DNA from: Pyxicephalus adspersus
Lineage: Eukaryota; Chordata; Amphibia; Anura; Pyxicephalidae
Assembly: GCF_032062135.1 (NCBI RefSeq)
Contig: NC_092859.1
Coordinates: 91,369,109-91,433,108 of the forward strand
Direction: 5' to 3'
Length of the DNA: 64,000 bases
The translations under genes were made by a program, and so were the position numbers. Below are positions 49,408 through 61,940 of this stretch, piece after piece; position 1 is the stretch's first letter, and every line of letters begins with the position of its first letter. The notes beneath the pieces are model-generated. The model ran no database searches. It had not been told where the DNA came from and saw only the letters and a list, made by a program, of their open reading frames with translations.

Positions 49408-50675
49408 TAATAGAGTGGCTTTTCTAAGGGTCATTATGCTATTATCTGCAGTAAAGAGGTAGTAGGGAGGTTAGAAGTGAGCTTGTAGCAAATGCTCAAA
49501 CAACTCTTAATTGACAATTCGGAAGTGATAGATGAAAAAGTTTCTTTTTGAATACCTTGTGTCACTATTCTAGAATTTTGTTTGATATTCTTTTATTCTA
49601 TATACGCACCAATCATTCGGTCAGCTAGATTCTGGGTTTCCTTGCTTTCTATTCACTGCAACCACAAAAATGACAGATAAGCTTAATTAAGCAGTGGCAG
49701 AAGAAGTAAAATTAAGCCCCTGCAGGGGATAAAATGTGTCAAAAAAGAGAAACTTTCTAAATAAAGTACAATAAATAAAGTATGATAATCTGTCTAACAC
49801 CTTTAGTACATCAGTTATTATTTGTCACGCCAAAAATTATCTTTTTTTTTAATTATTTTATTTAATATTTGAATCTTTATTACCTGCTTTGTTCGATAGT
49901 TATATTGTCCATTATTACTGTAAATCTTACTTTCAGTTGGTTCTTAGCTTTGCATTGGTTTCCTGACTTCTCATGAGATTTATATACAACATTGTTTTTG
50001 TAAAAAATGGAATCCTGTCCATACTTTATGCCCTTGAGAAATGTCTGATTTTGATGTTTTCTCCCTGCACCTAGTTTTCTTTGCTATCCCTATTATTTCC
50101 TGCTTGTGTAATTTAGCCTCAGTTCTGTTATTTGCAGGATTTGTATTCCATGTCCTTTTTGGTTACTGTCATTAGTAAGGCAACTCAGTTACACAGCCTT
50201 GTACTGGCAACTTAAATCTCTTTTCTCCACTCTATATAAACCAAGCACTCCCAGATCCTGCCCTTTCCTCGTCTGATGGAGACAAAGCTGTCATCGGCCC
50301 TGTTTTTCTTATTGCCTGATTGTGCTCTGTCTCTGAGATTGATGTCCTGGCTCTGACCTCTGATCTGGCTCAATACCATTTCTGCTTTTCGACCCTTGTC
50401 TTAACCTCTGGTGTTGCCTTTAGTTGCCACTATGTTTTTGCCCTTAATGACCCTACTTCCTGTTCAAAAGGCTTCCAACCTCTTCGATTTTGACCAGGAG
50501 CCCCATGCTGATCCTGATACAATAGAATTGCTGCTCTTTCAGACTAGTTCTTTGCTAAAATTTATTGCAAAACCAAGTAGAAAAGGCACCTTGACAGAGC
50601 AGTGGACTTAATTCATTGAGATGAAAAATGCCCCTGAGGCTCTGTTGGCTGCCTTTGCACTTGGATTTGAAAAAC
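49408..50675. other. Non-coding stretch; 50100-50640 possibly an LTR-like fragment
   Basis: Near 50232 there is a CTATATAAAC TATA-like box followed by pyrimidine-rich CTGGCTCTGACCTCTG-type sequence. After it comes a short open frame broken by a stop (50411-50611, then on from 50621). This resembles an amphibian LTR retroelement 5' end, but no primer-binding site or gag motif could be shown. Confidence 0.3.
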
Positions 50676-50678
50676 TTA

Positions 50679-50908
50679 AGCTACGTACACACGTCCAACG
50701 GTTCTCACCCGATTTGGCTCAGGGGCTATATCGGGCGAGAATCTGGCGTGTGAACAGCACCAGTCATCCATCGTCCGAACGACCGTCCAGGCAGATCCAC
50801 GGACGATGGAAGACTAACGATCCTAATGCAAGGGATGTGCATTACAGCGCACAGCTGGGTGCCGCTCCATTTCCCCCCCCTTCCCCTCTCCATAGAGCAG
50901 AATGATTT
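50679..50908. mobile_element. PIF/Harbinger-like MITE, truncated copy
   Basis: TTA then AGCTACGTACACACGTCC, followed by the CACGGACGATGGA and CCTCTCCATAGAGCA blocks of the 34320-34650 element. It breaks off after CATAGAGCAGAATGA. A C-run (50873-50880) and a G-run (50914-50926) mark the break zone. Confidence 0.75.
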
Positions 50909-50984
50909 ACCTTGGGGGGGGGGGGGTTGGTAAAAAAAACACAAAAAAGATTTTACCATGGTATAATTTATTTAGGAAAAGCTA

Positions 50985-51777
50985 TGTGTGAAAAACTTAG
51001 TGTACTCCATGATTCGTTAATTTGTAGAACCACCTTTAGTAGCAATAAGTAATCATTTTTGAATGGCTTTATCAGTCATTCACATTGTTGTGGGAGAATG
51101 TTGACCCAGTCTTCTTTACAGCATTGCTCGGTTGATTAAGATTTCAGGACATTAAGTTTGAGGTCTGGACTTTGACTGAGGTTATTGGTTTTTGCCTAAT
51201 GTGGCACTGTGCATTACGGTCAATCATCTCCAGTTTAGTCTCATCTGTCCAAAAGACATTGTGGATGAAACTTTGCAAACCTAAGCCCTCCTGACATGTT
51301 CTTTTTAGAAGCTTTTTAGGAGGATTTCACAGGGCAATGCTTCCAAATAAGCTAAACTTAGTCTTTTTTACAATTGTGCTGTTATGAAGATTTCTGTAAA
51401 ATCTAAGATGTAGCGCTTGGTTTTTAGCAATCTCCCTGCAACGCACTAAATTTGAGATGAATTTGCTGGGACATCCAAAGCTGAGAAGATTGGCAACTGT
51501 CATGAATATTTTACACTTTTAAATCTTTTCTTTTAATCTTTCTTTTTGCAGATAAGATTGACATCAAATTAAAATTGTCCGTATAAATTTTCCCAGACCA
51601 ATGGGCAGCAACAATTACCTCTCTAGGATCATTTCTGATCCCCACAATGGCTGCTTTTATAGAGGCTTATAAACCTGCTGATGATCAATTAATTGCTTTT
51701 GATTAGCAGCACCTAGGTGCTACTCACCCTACGAATTCCTGTGTAAATGGTGGGAGTGTACTTAATTCTTCACACAC
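50985..51777 (-). mobile_element. Tc1/mariner relic, inverted and internally deleted
   Basis: Ends TGTGTGAAAAACTTAGTGTA and TGTACTTAATTCTTCACACA are imperfect inverted complements; a TA precedes the left end. The inside, read on the minus strand, is a decayed Tc1-type transposase region. Landmarks are TCTGTCCAAA(AG)ACATT near 51246, AATTTGCTGGGACATCC near 51460 and TGGGCAGCAACAATTAC near 51601, as in vertebrate Tc1/mariner elements. At about 0.8 kb it is roughly half of full length, with a gap near 51185. Confidence 0.75.
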
Positions 51778-54631
51778 TGTTTTGCATTTTGATTTGAATC
51801 ATGTCCATGCCCTAGTGCCCCCAAATCATCAAAAAGTTGCTTGCCTGCTGATTGCAGACCACTCAGAGAATGAGCCAGGGGATTGTCTCTCATGCAAAGC
51901 TTATCAGTCCGTTTCTGCAGTATATTGTATTGCCCCTTAAGATATTTTACAAAGCTGCTTTTATTCATCTTTTTCAGCTGTAACAGTCCTACACTTTAGG
52001 AAGTACATCAGATGTACTTCTTAAGGCACTTCATCAAAATGTATAGTTGTATTGCAATGCTACAAATGTATGCAAATATAATATTAGTATTGCATCTTTT
52101 TAGCTACTGACATCTGCCCCAGCTTTGGAACCGCAATGGAGCCAGACAGCAGCATGTTTGAGTACCACTGACTTTCAGTCGTTCACATTAGACAGTTGTC
52201 ATGAGCATCTGCATACGAATATTACAACTGGCATGAGTTGTAGACCCTCCCCATACTTAAGTATTATCTCTCCTACACAAACTGAAATCTGCCATACTAC
52301 TAATGGGCCTATTGGGTTGTTTTACCACAGTGTGTCACCAAAATACCCTAGGTGGAAAAGAGATTTTTTTATTTATGAAATTGTGGAAAAGGTGCTTATT
52401 TTTCTAGTTTCTACTTTAATCATCTAAATTCTAGTTTCTAATGGAAAGTGTGTTTGGATTTCTCTGTGTATGTAGCATCTAGTAAACTTCCATCTAGTAA
52501 AATTCCAGAATATCTTTATAGCTGGGAATATTCACTAAATATGGTAAAACGCTCTGTCCTTGTTATGTCTGATAAATTATTTGAAATCATTATAGTTTGC
52601 ATATTGCACAACACGTTGATTTCCTGTAGTGAAAACTTAGGGGAAATATGCTTAGGTGTTCAATTTCTCTATTCATTCAAAATCATCAGACCATGAGTTG
52701 GTGATCTTGGCTGTCTAACCAAGAGCATATAACCTTCCCCAAACCTTTAACACAAGCCCCTTAAAAATATTGGGATGCTCTGCTTTTTTCGTGTCAGAGA
52801 AAAGGGTTCACAGTACATCAACCATAGTGATATACTAGCACTGTCCAACCACTAACTGTTTCTCAGCAAAAATGGGACCAGTGGCCAATTGAGAGAAATG
52901 TGGTGAGAATATCAGGAGAAAAATCTATAAATCTTTAAAAAGTTTACTAAAATCCTTACAACGAATATAGTTTGCCAAGAGGGATTTAATATTTTCTCAC
53001 AGTACACAAAGGAAACACTCCTTACTATATTAGCTGTCAACAACACTGCACATGTATTAAGTCCTCATGGTTTTGATTTTTTTAGTTTCATCTTGCAATG
53101 CTTTGTTTTTTGAAAAGTTGATAAATGATCTGATACAGCAAAACGTCTTTTCTAGTGCAGGTGCATTGCTGACTATCTTCCAATGCCCAGTGGGTGGCTG
53201 TTGATTAAGCTGACTAAGCAGCATGTTGGCAGTGGGGTACCAGGTGGATAGAGGAGCCTTTCACCTTGTGAACAGGACTTACTTTATATGGACAGGTAAA
53301 AGAGTAATTCTATCTGCATTGAATTTTGCTGACTACTTGCATGTCTCTATCAATATTTTAATGGAAATGCCAAAGAACAATGTGAACACTTGCCCATTCA
53401 AGATAATAACAACATTAAAGCTTGTCTGTATGTTTAGAAAATGTGTTTTGAATTTTCTTTCTTGGCAGGCAACATATTTGTAAAACCATTCCTTTGCAGA
53501 CATAAACTATAAACAGTCTGCTCCAGCTTAGCTAATATATCCTGCTACAATGACTTTAATAAATAAAGAATGAACATTATAAAGTTGTGCAGTGGTCTGT
53601 AAGCATTAACATTCTTCTGCGTCCCTATTTAAATTTCACTTTCCTTTGATTGTCCCAATTATTCCTTTCCTAAAGGTAGGCATATTGTTTTTCATAGATA
53701 TCTTATTCCACCTTTCTTTGCTTTCTCCCAAAATATTTTACAGTCTTCTTCCAAACATCAACTGAGCCAGATCCACCTACGTATGTTCATTTTTCATTAT
53801 TCATCTCAGATGTTCTCTCAACCTTTCCATCGTCAGTATTCACTCCAATCTGTTCCCATATGTCAACAATCTTTTTCTAGCTGTCTTGGCATATGATCTG
53901 TGCATAAAGTTCTAAAAACAATCAATATATAGCACATACACACAGGAAATGACTGATCTGGATTGCAGCTAGATTAAATATATTTTAAAGCAAACATAAA
54001 ATAAAATAAAAGATTTATGCAACGGCATACAAATTATTTGATCTACTCAAGCACTGCTTTTTCAGTGACATACAAATGCTTTTATCTGTTCCGGGGAAAC
54101 TGAAACATTATAAATGGTAAATCTGACCCTAATGTTCTGATATATACCTATACAGTGCATACGCTACAATTAGGAGCATGAAAGTGAAGTAACCCAGAGA
54201 TACAAGGGATCATTAATTACATGCTGGCCTATGTAAAACAAATTGCCTTAACATGCACCATCAATTTCAAGGATGGACTATTCTACAAAAATGCAATATT
54301 GACCTTTAGCCCTGGTGAAGCTGTAAAAATTAGGTACAATCTGACAAAGTGTGCCTTATGTGTACTAGAATCTGAAGAAAAAACTGTTTTATTATTACAG
54401 CAATGCATAAATAGTTTTCTTTTATCTTTTCAGCATAATTTTTTTTTACCAAACTGATTATTATTAGAATGCTTCCAAAAATTTGATCCACTGCCTGATT
54501 TGGACAAAAAAAAGCCAAATTGCAGGTTTGATCAGCTTTCTAATTTTATGAGTTTACTGCCCCCCGCCATTTTTATATCAGTTACACTAAGCTGGATCTC
54601 TTACTGGGAAGGGGGTGAATAAAACAGCATA
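51778..54631. other. Non-coding stretch, nothing recognised
   Basis: Open frames 52125-52427 and 52448-52696 show no known domain and no supporting splice sites. AT-rich elsewhere. Confidence 0.45.
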
Positions 54632-54639
54632 CCCTAGAG

Positions 54640-55154
54640 CAGGGGTGGCAAACTCAAATACACAGAGGGTCAAAATTTAATACTCAGACAAAGTCGCGGG
54701 CCCACTTTGAAGTTTATTGAAAAATTGAGGAAGTTTTTCCTTCTCATTAGATACAAAAGCTTTTCATATGGAAACAAGGAGGTTTTGCTTCACATTCAAT
54801 CTGGAACAAGCTTATAATAGAGAAATAGCACTGCTACCACAGTTGCCTGCGTCTATAAAACAGTTTAATGCGGGGCATGCATAGGCAGAGAGGTTGCTGG
54901 TCTATAGATGTGAGTGATGCCACTACTAAAATTCCCGGCATTACTTGCGTCTATAAAACAGTCCAATGCGGGGCCATGCAAAGGCAGAGAGCCCGCTGCT
55001 CTATAGACAAGACTGATGCCGGGAGTTGTAGTAACCCGCTATTTCAATGCAGTGGCGGGTCAGCTGCAATTCATATGTAGCATTCCTTTGGGGGCCAAAA
55101 AATAGGACGTTGCGGGCCACATTTGGCCTCTGGGCCAGAATTTGCCACCCCTTG
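54640..55154. mobile_element. hAT-like non-autonomous element with internal tandem duplication
   Basis: Left end CAGGGGTGGCAAACTC, right end GAATTTGCCACCCCTTG, inverted complements. It is flanked by CCCTAGAG (54632-54639) and CCATAGAG (55155-55162), an 8-bp target duplication with one mismatch. GGGCCACATTTGGCC and CTGGGCCAGAATTTGCC near the right are typical of hAT MITEs in this style. The inside has a direct repeat (see 54849-55020). Confidence 0.8.
54849..55020. repeat. Direct duplication of ~73 bp within the hAT-like element
   Basis: Copies at 54849-54921 and 54947-55020 share GCGTCTATAAAACAG, AATGCGGGG-CATGCA, AGGCAGAGAG, CTCTATAGA/TCTATAGA and TGATGCC. Confidence 0.85.
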
Positions 55155-55295
55155 CCATAGAGGCATCAGCACAGCATTGATTAGTATTGGTGTCTATTGC
55201 ACTTTTGTGGCTTCCTGACGAAGGGGTTTATATGAAATGAGCTGTATGTGGACTTGCTATGCCCACTAAACCTCTCCAGCATCTGGTGATAGTAT

Positions 55296-55533
55296 GGGCC
55301 TGATTTATTAAAGCTCTGCATGGCTGGAGATGATACACTTTCATCAGTAAAGCTGGGTGATCCAGCAAACCTGGAATTGATATGGTCCATTTGCCAGCAA
55401 ACCTAGAATGGATCTGGTCCATTTGCAAAAAGAAAGTGACTGAATAAATCCATTTTGGGTTTGCTGGATCACCCAGCTTCACTGATGAAAATGTATCCTC
55501 TCCAGCATTGGAGAGATTTAATAAATCAGGCCC
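55296..55533. repeat. Palindromic MITE, copy I (best preserved)
   Basis: GGGCCTGATTTATTAAAGCTC to TTTAATAAATCAGGCCC. It contains the GATCCAGCAAACCTGGAATT block, an extra AGCAAACCTAGAATGGATCT copy, and the inverted TTTGCTGGATCACCCAGCTT. Confidence 0.92.
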
Positions 55534-57040
55534 AGTGTGTGGAAGAGAATCACCTGCCATGCTGCCCATTCCCAAATCCTGGTCAAGGCAGCCATGCATG
55601 ATATCAGCACAGTGACCAGGTGGAATAATGATGTATTCAATTATAAAGAGAACATCTTGGTTTCTTTAGATTTTATTTTTCATACATATATGTATTTGTG
55701 TTATTTTGGATCTGTTATAAAGTATATGTATTCACAGAATGTTTTTAGACTTATTTTGGTCAATGTTTTTTTTGTATGATAAATAAAAACAAATTTTAAA
55801 AGTATGATATACGAATCTTTTGAGCTCAATAGTATCTAAAAAACCCATTTGGGTGTATTATCAATTGCTGGTAATAAACTATATATAGGAAAAAATACAG
55901 ACACAGTATTTATGTGTGGTTCAGTTGTGTATACACGGAAACTACATGTAATACATATGCATTATTTAAAACTCATTTATTCAGGATCAGGACCTTTTGA
56001 ACTGAAAGATTGGTTTCTAGGTTACAGCAATGGATATTTGTATATATGAAACATTTCATTCATTTCAGATTGAAAGCAGATGGTATTTGTTAACACCAAA
56101 AAAAGATCTCTAACATATTTTAAGTTATAAGCCAAAAAAAATTATATAAAATTAGAATTATTTTATTTTTTTTTCAAACCAGTATAGATACTGAGTATAG
56201 AAACTGAAGGTAAAAGTAGTTGCAATACATTGAATAGGACACTTCTAATAATGTCTTCATTTAAATGTTGTGTGCCAAAATTTCAGTGTGCAGTACACCC
56301 ACATATACACCCACACAGCGCTTGTATAAATGAAATTTGAAATTAAATATAAAATGTCTGCAGGGGGCATATAAGTGAACTGAACCATAGAGTGTACCTG
56401 GAATGTAAAACCTTTTCTAATATCCCAGACGTTTTCTAAATAGTCAAAGAAGGTCTGCTCTGCAATACAATACTACGAATATTGGAGTTTTCTATAAACT
56501 GTCCCCAGCTGGTTGTATACAGCTGTATATTAACCTAATGCAATAAACTGCATACAGGTTTGGTTGCTTCATTATTTATACGTGGTCCTTTCAGTAACTG
56601 ATTGACATTCAGTTTTATATTTCACTTTTATATTTCTTATACAGAACATCTTCTAATATATGTTTTCTCATTAGCATAGGGACACGTGTGTTGTAGTTTA
56701 TTGAAGGAGCATTGTCTGAGCATTTAGTACACTTTAATAAATTGATCCTATTAGAGTGCGTCCTTTAGGTGGTCTCCAAAATGAGAAGTAAACATTTCTT
56801 TAATATTCATATTTCATTTCATATTCTTCAGGACTGTCCTCCACCATTGTTAACAACTTGGTTGCCAATCTGGCTGTGAGTCTATTGTTATGGTATATGT
56901 TTAACGAGTTGTAATGTGTGGTTATTTGAATTACTGTTGCCTTTCTATCAGCTCACTCCAGTCTGGCTTTTCTCCTCTGACCTCTAGCATCAACAAGAAA
57001 TTTTCATCCACTTCTGCTCACTGGATACTTTCCTTTTTTG
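55534..57040. other. Non-coding stretch, nothing recognised
   Basis: AT-rich DNA, no supported feature. Confidence 0.5.
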
Positions 57041-57253
57041 GATCATTGGGCTCTCCAAAGCTGGAGGAGATACACTGTTACCAGTGAAGCTGGGTGATCC
57101 AACAAACCTGGAATGGATTTCCTAAGTCATTTGCTATTTGTTAGCAAATGTTTTGAATCCTGGACCAGATCCATTCCAGGTTTGCTGGATCACCTGGCTT
57201 CACTGATGAAGTGTATCCTCTCGAACCTTGGAGAGCTTTAATAAATCAGATCC
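57041..57253. repeat. Palindromic MITE, copy J
   Basis: GGGCTCTCCAAAGCTGGAGG to GAGCTTTAATAAATCAGATC with AACAAACCTGGAATGGATTT and ATCCATTCCAGGTTTGCTGG inside. The outermost left motif is lost. Confidence 0.9.
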
Positions 57254-57301
57254 ATTATCTTTAAACCCTAGAGATGGGGGTGTTTGAAAATCCAAGAAGA
57301 G

Positions 57302-57336
57302 CACATACCATGATATAAAATGTATCATGGTATGTG
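57302..57336. repeat. Perfect 14-bp inverted repeat
   Basis: CACATACCATGATA, seven-base loop, TATCATGGTATGTG. It lies between MITE copy J and the pseudogene at 57724; relation to either is unknown. Confidence 0.9.
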
Positions 57337-57723
57337 TGTTTTTTAGGTATTAATAAGAGTCTAGAATTTATTTTACCACAAGTCTATAAATAGCATTGAT
57401 TCAATTATTTTTCCTCAGTCTTGGAGACATTCAAATGCAGCAACATCTATCACAAGAATAAGTAAAAAAATAATTTATTATTTTAGTTGATTACACTAGG
57501 GAACAATTTTGAACAATTTTTTGTTGACTTCAATTTTTATGCTTATTTACACTAAAATAGTAATGCTGATTCTGAAAGTGAAGTTAGTTTTCTTCTATCA
57601 CATCAGGATTTTTCTCAACCGCTTCTATTAATGTGATTACTGTAGTGTGGAATTGTATAGGCTATTCATGTACACGCAAGAAAGTGTGGTCAGAGGTTGT
57701 GCGCTGCTCTATGTAATGAATAA

Positions 57724-59420
57724 GCAAAATGTATTTTTCAACTTACACACGTATTTCCTGCTGTTTCTGGTCGTAAGTGCCTAAACAACCCTGATTCATT
57801 TTGTTATATATGTGGCAGTTTCACCATTCCCAGTCAAAGTGCGAATATCAGCACATTTGTAGAGCAAGCCTATTTGGCATATTTCAAAGTTAAACTCGGT
57901 GATCAAGATAAGTCTTGGGCCCCTCATAAGGTGTGCAAACAGTGTGTCGAGGGTTTACAGATGTGGACAAAGGGAACACGTGATAAGATGCCATTTGGTA
58001 TACCTATGGTTTGGCGAGAGCCAGGAGATCATTTTATTGACTGTTACTTTTGTATAGTGAAAACTTCAGGATATGACAAGAAAAATAAATGTAACATAGA
58101 GTATCCTAGTCTACCATCGGCTTTACGCCCAGTGGCTCATTCAGATGAAATCCCAGCGCCGGTTTTCGTTACACTACCCTCTCTTGAAGAACATGATTAT
58201 GGTGATGAGCTAGGTGACAACAATAATGGAGAGTTTGAAATTGAAGAGGACTCTGTTCGTAAGAGATCAGCATGAGTTGAGTGATTTGGCATATGATTTG
58301 GGAATATCGAACAAGGCTTGAGAACTCCCAGCATCAGGACTGCGTGAGAAAAACTTTCTTGAAAAAGCAATGAAAGTATCGTACTTTCGAACCAGAGAAA
58401 TTGCATTTCTGCAATACTTTACAACTGACAGTGGCTTTCTGTATTGCCATAACATACCTGGTTTAATGGAGGAATTGGGAATTCCAATCTATAACTCAAC
58501 TGAATGATGACTATTCATCGATAGCTCAAAGCAGAGCTTAAAGTGTCCTCCTTCACAATGGCAATATATTTGGGTCAGTCCCAATTGGCCATTCAGTTTC
58601 TCTTTGTGAAGAATATGCAGATATAAAGAGAGTCATTGAGTTGTTGCAATATCACCAACACAATCGGGTCATCTGTGTTGACCTTAAAATGGTATGCTTC
58701 CTTCTTGGTCAGCAACGCGGATACACCAAGTATCCCTGTTATCTGTGCATGTGGGACAGCAGAGCTTGTGAGAGGCATTGGGTGGAGAGGAATTAGCTTC
58801 CAAGATCTGCCCTAAAACCAGGTGATACAAACATGAGCCACTTGTTGATAGAAAGAATATTATATTCCCCCCTCTGCACATGAAACTTGGGTCTGATGAA
58901 GCAGTTTGTTAAAGCTTTGCCAACTGAAGGAGACTGTTTTAAGTACCTCATTTTGGCATTTCCTAGCCTGCCATATGAAAAAATAAAGGCCAATGTGTTT
59001 GATGGTCCACAGATTTGGCAGCTAATCAAAGATGAACATTATATCTGGACAATGTCAGAAGTCGAAAAGAATGCTTGTTTATCATTCAAAGCCATTGTCA
59101 AGGACTTTTTTGGAAACACACGAGCAAATAATTACACAGAAATTGCTCAGAAACTCTTGGAGAGCTTCAAAATGCTTGGTTGCAATATAAGCATGAAGGT
59201 GCATTTTCTGCATAGCCATCTTTCTAACTTCCCGGAGAACCTTGGTGCAGTCAGTGATGAGCAAGGTGAACGATTCCACCAAAATTTGAAGGTCATGGAA
59301 GGACGGTATCAGGGAAAATGGGATGTACATATGATGGCTGACTATTGTTGGAGCATCCGGCGGGATTCTCCTAACACTGAACACTCCAGGAAAAGCTATA
59401 GGCATAAATTTTTTCCTTAA
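57724..59420 (+). pseudogene. Pseudogene of a widespread transposon-like protein family (superfamily unassigned)
   Basis: Four collinear pieces of one protein. Piece 1 (57724-58275) has CYICGSFTIPSQ, VKLGDQDKSWAPHKVC, FGIPMVWREPGDHF and DCYFC, a Cys-rich N-terminal part that looks zinc-binding. Piece 2 (about 58262-58510, shifted frame, stop near 58318 and a double TGA near 58504) has LSDLAYDLGIS and EKNFLEKAM. Piece 3 (58560-58796) has FGSVPIGHSVSLCEEYADI, VCVDLKMVCFLLGQQ and TKYPCYLCMWDSRA. Piece 4 (58887-59420) has MKQFVKALPTEGDCFKY, VHFLHSHLSNFPENLG, SDEQGERFHQ and MMADYCW. I recognise this motif series as a multi-copy family in arthropods, cnidarians and some vertebrates, usually left uncharacterised. 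A DDE-type transposase role is inference. At least three frame breaks make it non-functional. Terminal repeats were not found. Confidence 0.8.
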
Positions 59421-59529
59421 CAGCTTACCCTAATAATTTTAAAATGTTTTACTGTAAAAAAAAATGTCATGGAGTAACAATAAATCTTTTGTATGGACAA
59501 AGGAAATTTAAATAAACAGTACACACAAC

Positions 59530-59560
59530 AGTATAAACAGTATAAACAGTATAAACAAGT
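59530..59560. repeat. Short tandem repeat, unit GTATAAACA
   Basis: Three to four 9-bp units, just downstream of the pseudogene stop. Confidence 0.9.
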
Positions 59561-61884
59561 TATTATTTCAATATTTTTTCATTGTATGTAAAATTTGTAT
59601 GTTTTTTGACAAAAATGGAGGATACCCTGTATCATAAAAACTACGCAATAGCAAAAAACTGGGGTCATTTCTGGATTCACCACCCAAAAATTAGTAAAGA
59701 ACAAGTGTAAGATCCAACTCAACAAAAAATGTGTTCCCCGGTGTTAGATATCTGTGTTTTTTAACAATACTTCCTAAAAGTATTTCAACAATAAAAGACT
59801 ATTTCGCCATACTTATTACACCACATTTACAATTTTTACATATCTACTAAATTGAATATTACAGTTCCTGCCATTGTTGACCAGAATACCACTTATGTTG
59901 GTATTCCTGTATCGTCATCCTGGATGTCCAATCTTTTGCAGCCAAGGGGGATTATGAAAATGCAAGTCTAAATGATACTATAATATACATTTCCTTTAAA
60001 CATTACAATGCTCCTAAAGTTCTGCCTTGACTAGGTTTGGCTAATATTATCATTTTATACAAACATTGAGATGTGCTGTTTAATAACATTGGTTGTTAAC
60101 TTGGAAATGGGCAACATATGCACACTCTTGAATTGGTAGCCATTGTTTGATAGCTGCAGCTTTCTTTTATTACAAAGTAAAACAAACAGTTCATTGTCAT
60201 TGCATATTTTAATATCACAGTTATCCATGAATTCTTATGTACTGTAGTTTTAAAAAAAAGCAGTTTGATACTTTGTTACACTTAGGCAGGGTATGATACG
60301 TTTGTTAAGTGCTTATTTAGGACTTTTAGGTAAATGTGCAATTTTGCTGGTTTTAATACTAGACTTTACAATGCCATGCAATGCAATATCCCATGGAAAA
60401 ACAATCACCAGATGTAGTTAATTAGGACAGACAAGGTCCTATAACAAGGACTATTAAATGAAGACTACTGATCATTTAAAATAGATCAAAGACCTTGTAA
60501 CAATCTATTCTTCTGTCCCTTTATTACTCTTGTTTATGGGCATTATTGTGCTAGAAATTCCTTTGTCGGTAGTAAAGTAGTCACTTTGTTCAAGCTGAAA
60601 ACAAAGCAAAAAGAAACTAGCCAATTAAATGACTTGCAAACTTAGTCATAAGGGAAAAGGGAAAAGGTGGCAAATGAATAAACTGCTGACTTAAATTACT
60701 TTCACGTGCTACAAATATGTTTCTTTACCACATTTATTACAAGCGCACTAAATATGCAGTACTTTTCCCATTAGCCAAGCAATCTGTGGTTCGGCATATC
60801 TCTGTTAAGCTTCCCATAATTAAAAATGTAGCTTACGCTATCATGTGATTCAGGCTTGAAGAAATGTACTGCTAGGGCTGTGCTTGATGCATTATTAGTT
60901 AGGTCATTAACCAGCTATGTGAACACAGAACAGACTTTTTAGGTCCTAGGAAGTTTCTTTACACTTAATACAGCATATTTACTAGCATAGGTTTAGGAAT
61001 GTTAAGGCATACAACTACTGGAACATGCTTTTGGTACGTTTGACCAGTTGTTCAGATATTCGATTCCATTGCCTATTTACCATTTTACCATAGGATTTGA
61101 ATAATTGATGTTAAATTATCCATTTAACAGTGGGAAAATATTTGTGCCTAGATCTAGCCATGCATGTCCCAATTCTGAGGAATAAGGTGCAAAAAAATTA
61201 AGGATGTGAATAAATCATTAAAATTCACCTTTCACTTTAAAGTTGTCCTGTCACTATAGAAAAGTTCAGAGAAATGTCAGAACCAGTATGATCTGTGGTG
61301 CACATAGGAGAACAGTCCTGGAAGTATTGGTTTCCCCAGTAGAGTTTGGGCAACCATTTTATCAGGATCAGAATAATGATTGGTGGCACCGGTGGAGGTA
61401 AGGTAATAATTTAGTTTTCTAATACTGGTATGCTTTGCAAAATGTTCTATACAGGCAGGGTTTCTTTATTCAATGAGATTCAGGTCAGCATTATCAAACC
61501 ATATTGCTGTAAGTGGAAAAGCACCCTAGCCATGAAGGAGCTACTGCTGATCCCAGCCAAGCCAAACCTGTATATGTATTACAATTATCACGCTTTTATT
61601 AAATTCTGTACGTTAATATAACCTTTTTATGTGTCTCGCTTTACAAGATTTTTTTTTCTTTTTAGGATTATAATCAAATGTCAAGACTTTATGCTATAAT
61701 GGGAGAACTTGGTTAAATCAAATCTCCTTTATGGCACTTACAGAAAAATGATACGGCTTAAAATATTGCTATATTGGAATCTTTTACCTTAGCTTTACAA
61801 TAGTTAATAGTTGTCTATTTCTGTATGCGATTGATAGATTTTGAGCTACTTTTAAGGACAGTTAGTGACATGACTACAGACTTT
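59561..61884. other. Non-coding stretch, nothing recognised
   Basis: May include the 3' end of the transposon carrying the pseudogene, but I could not find its terminus. No gene. Confidence 0.45.
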
Positions 61885-61940
61885 GTAAAGCGCCACATAT
61901 TATGTCGGTGCTATAAAAATATATAGAATAATAATAATAA
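61885..61940 (+). repeat. Retroposon 3'-tail fragment
   Basis: GTAAAGCGCCACATATTATG then TCGGTGCTATAAAAATA and a short (ATA)n run. Sense relative of the tail at 5162-5220. Confidence 0.6.

Noticed and set aside
50621..50905. 94-codon frame
   Set aside because: Same cause: the truncated Harbinger-like MITE copy.
52125..52427. 100-codon frame on +
   Set aside because: No known domain or neighbouring exon; cannot be supported as a gene.
55228..55599. 123-codon minus-strand frame
   Set aside because: Runs through palindromic MITE copy I; the peptide is a translation of the repeat.
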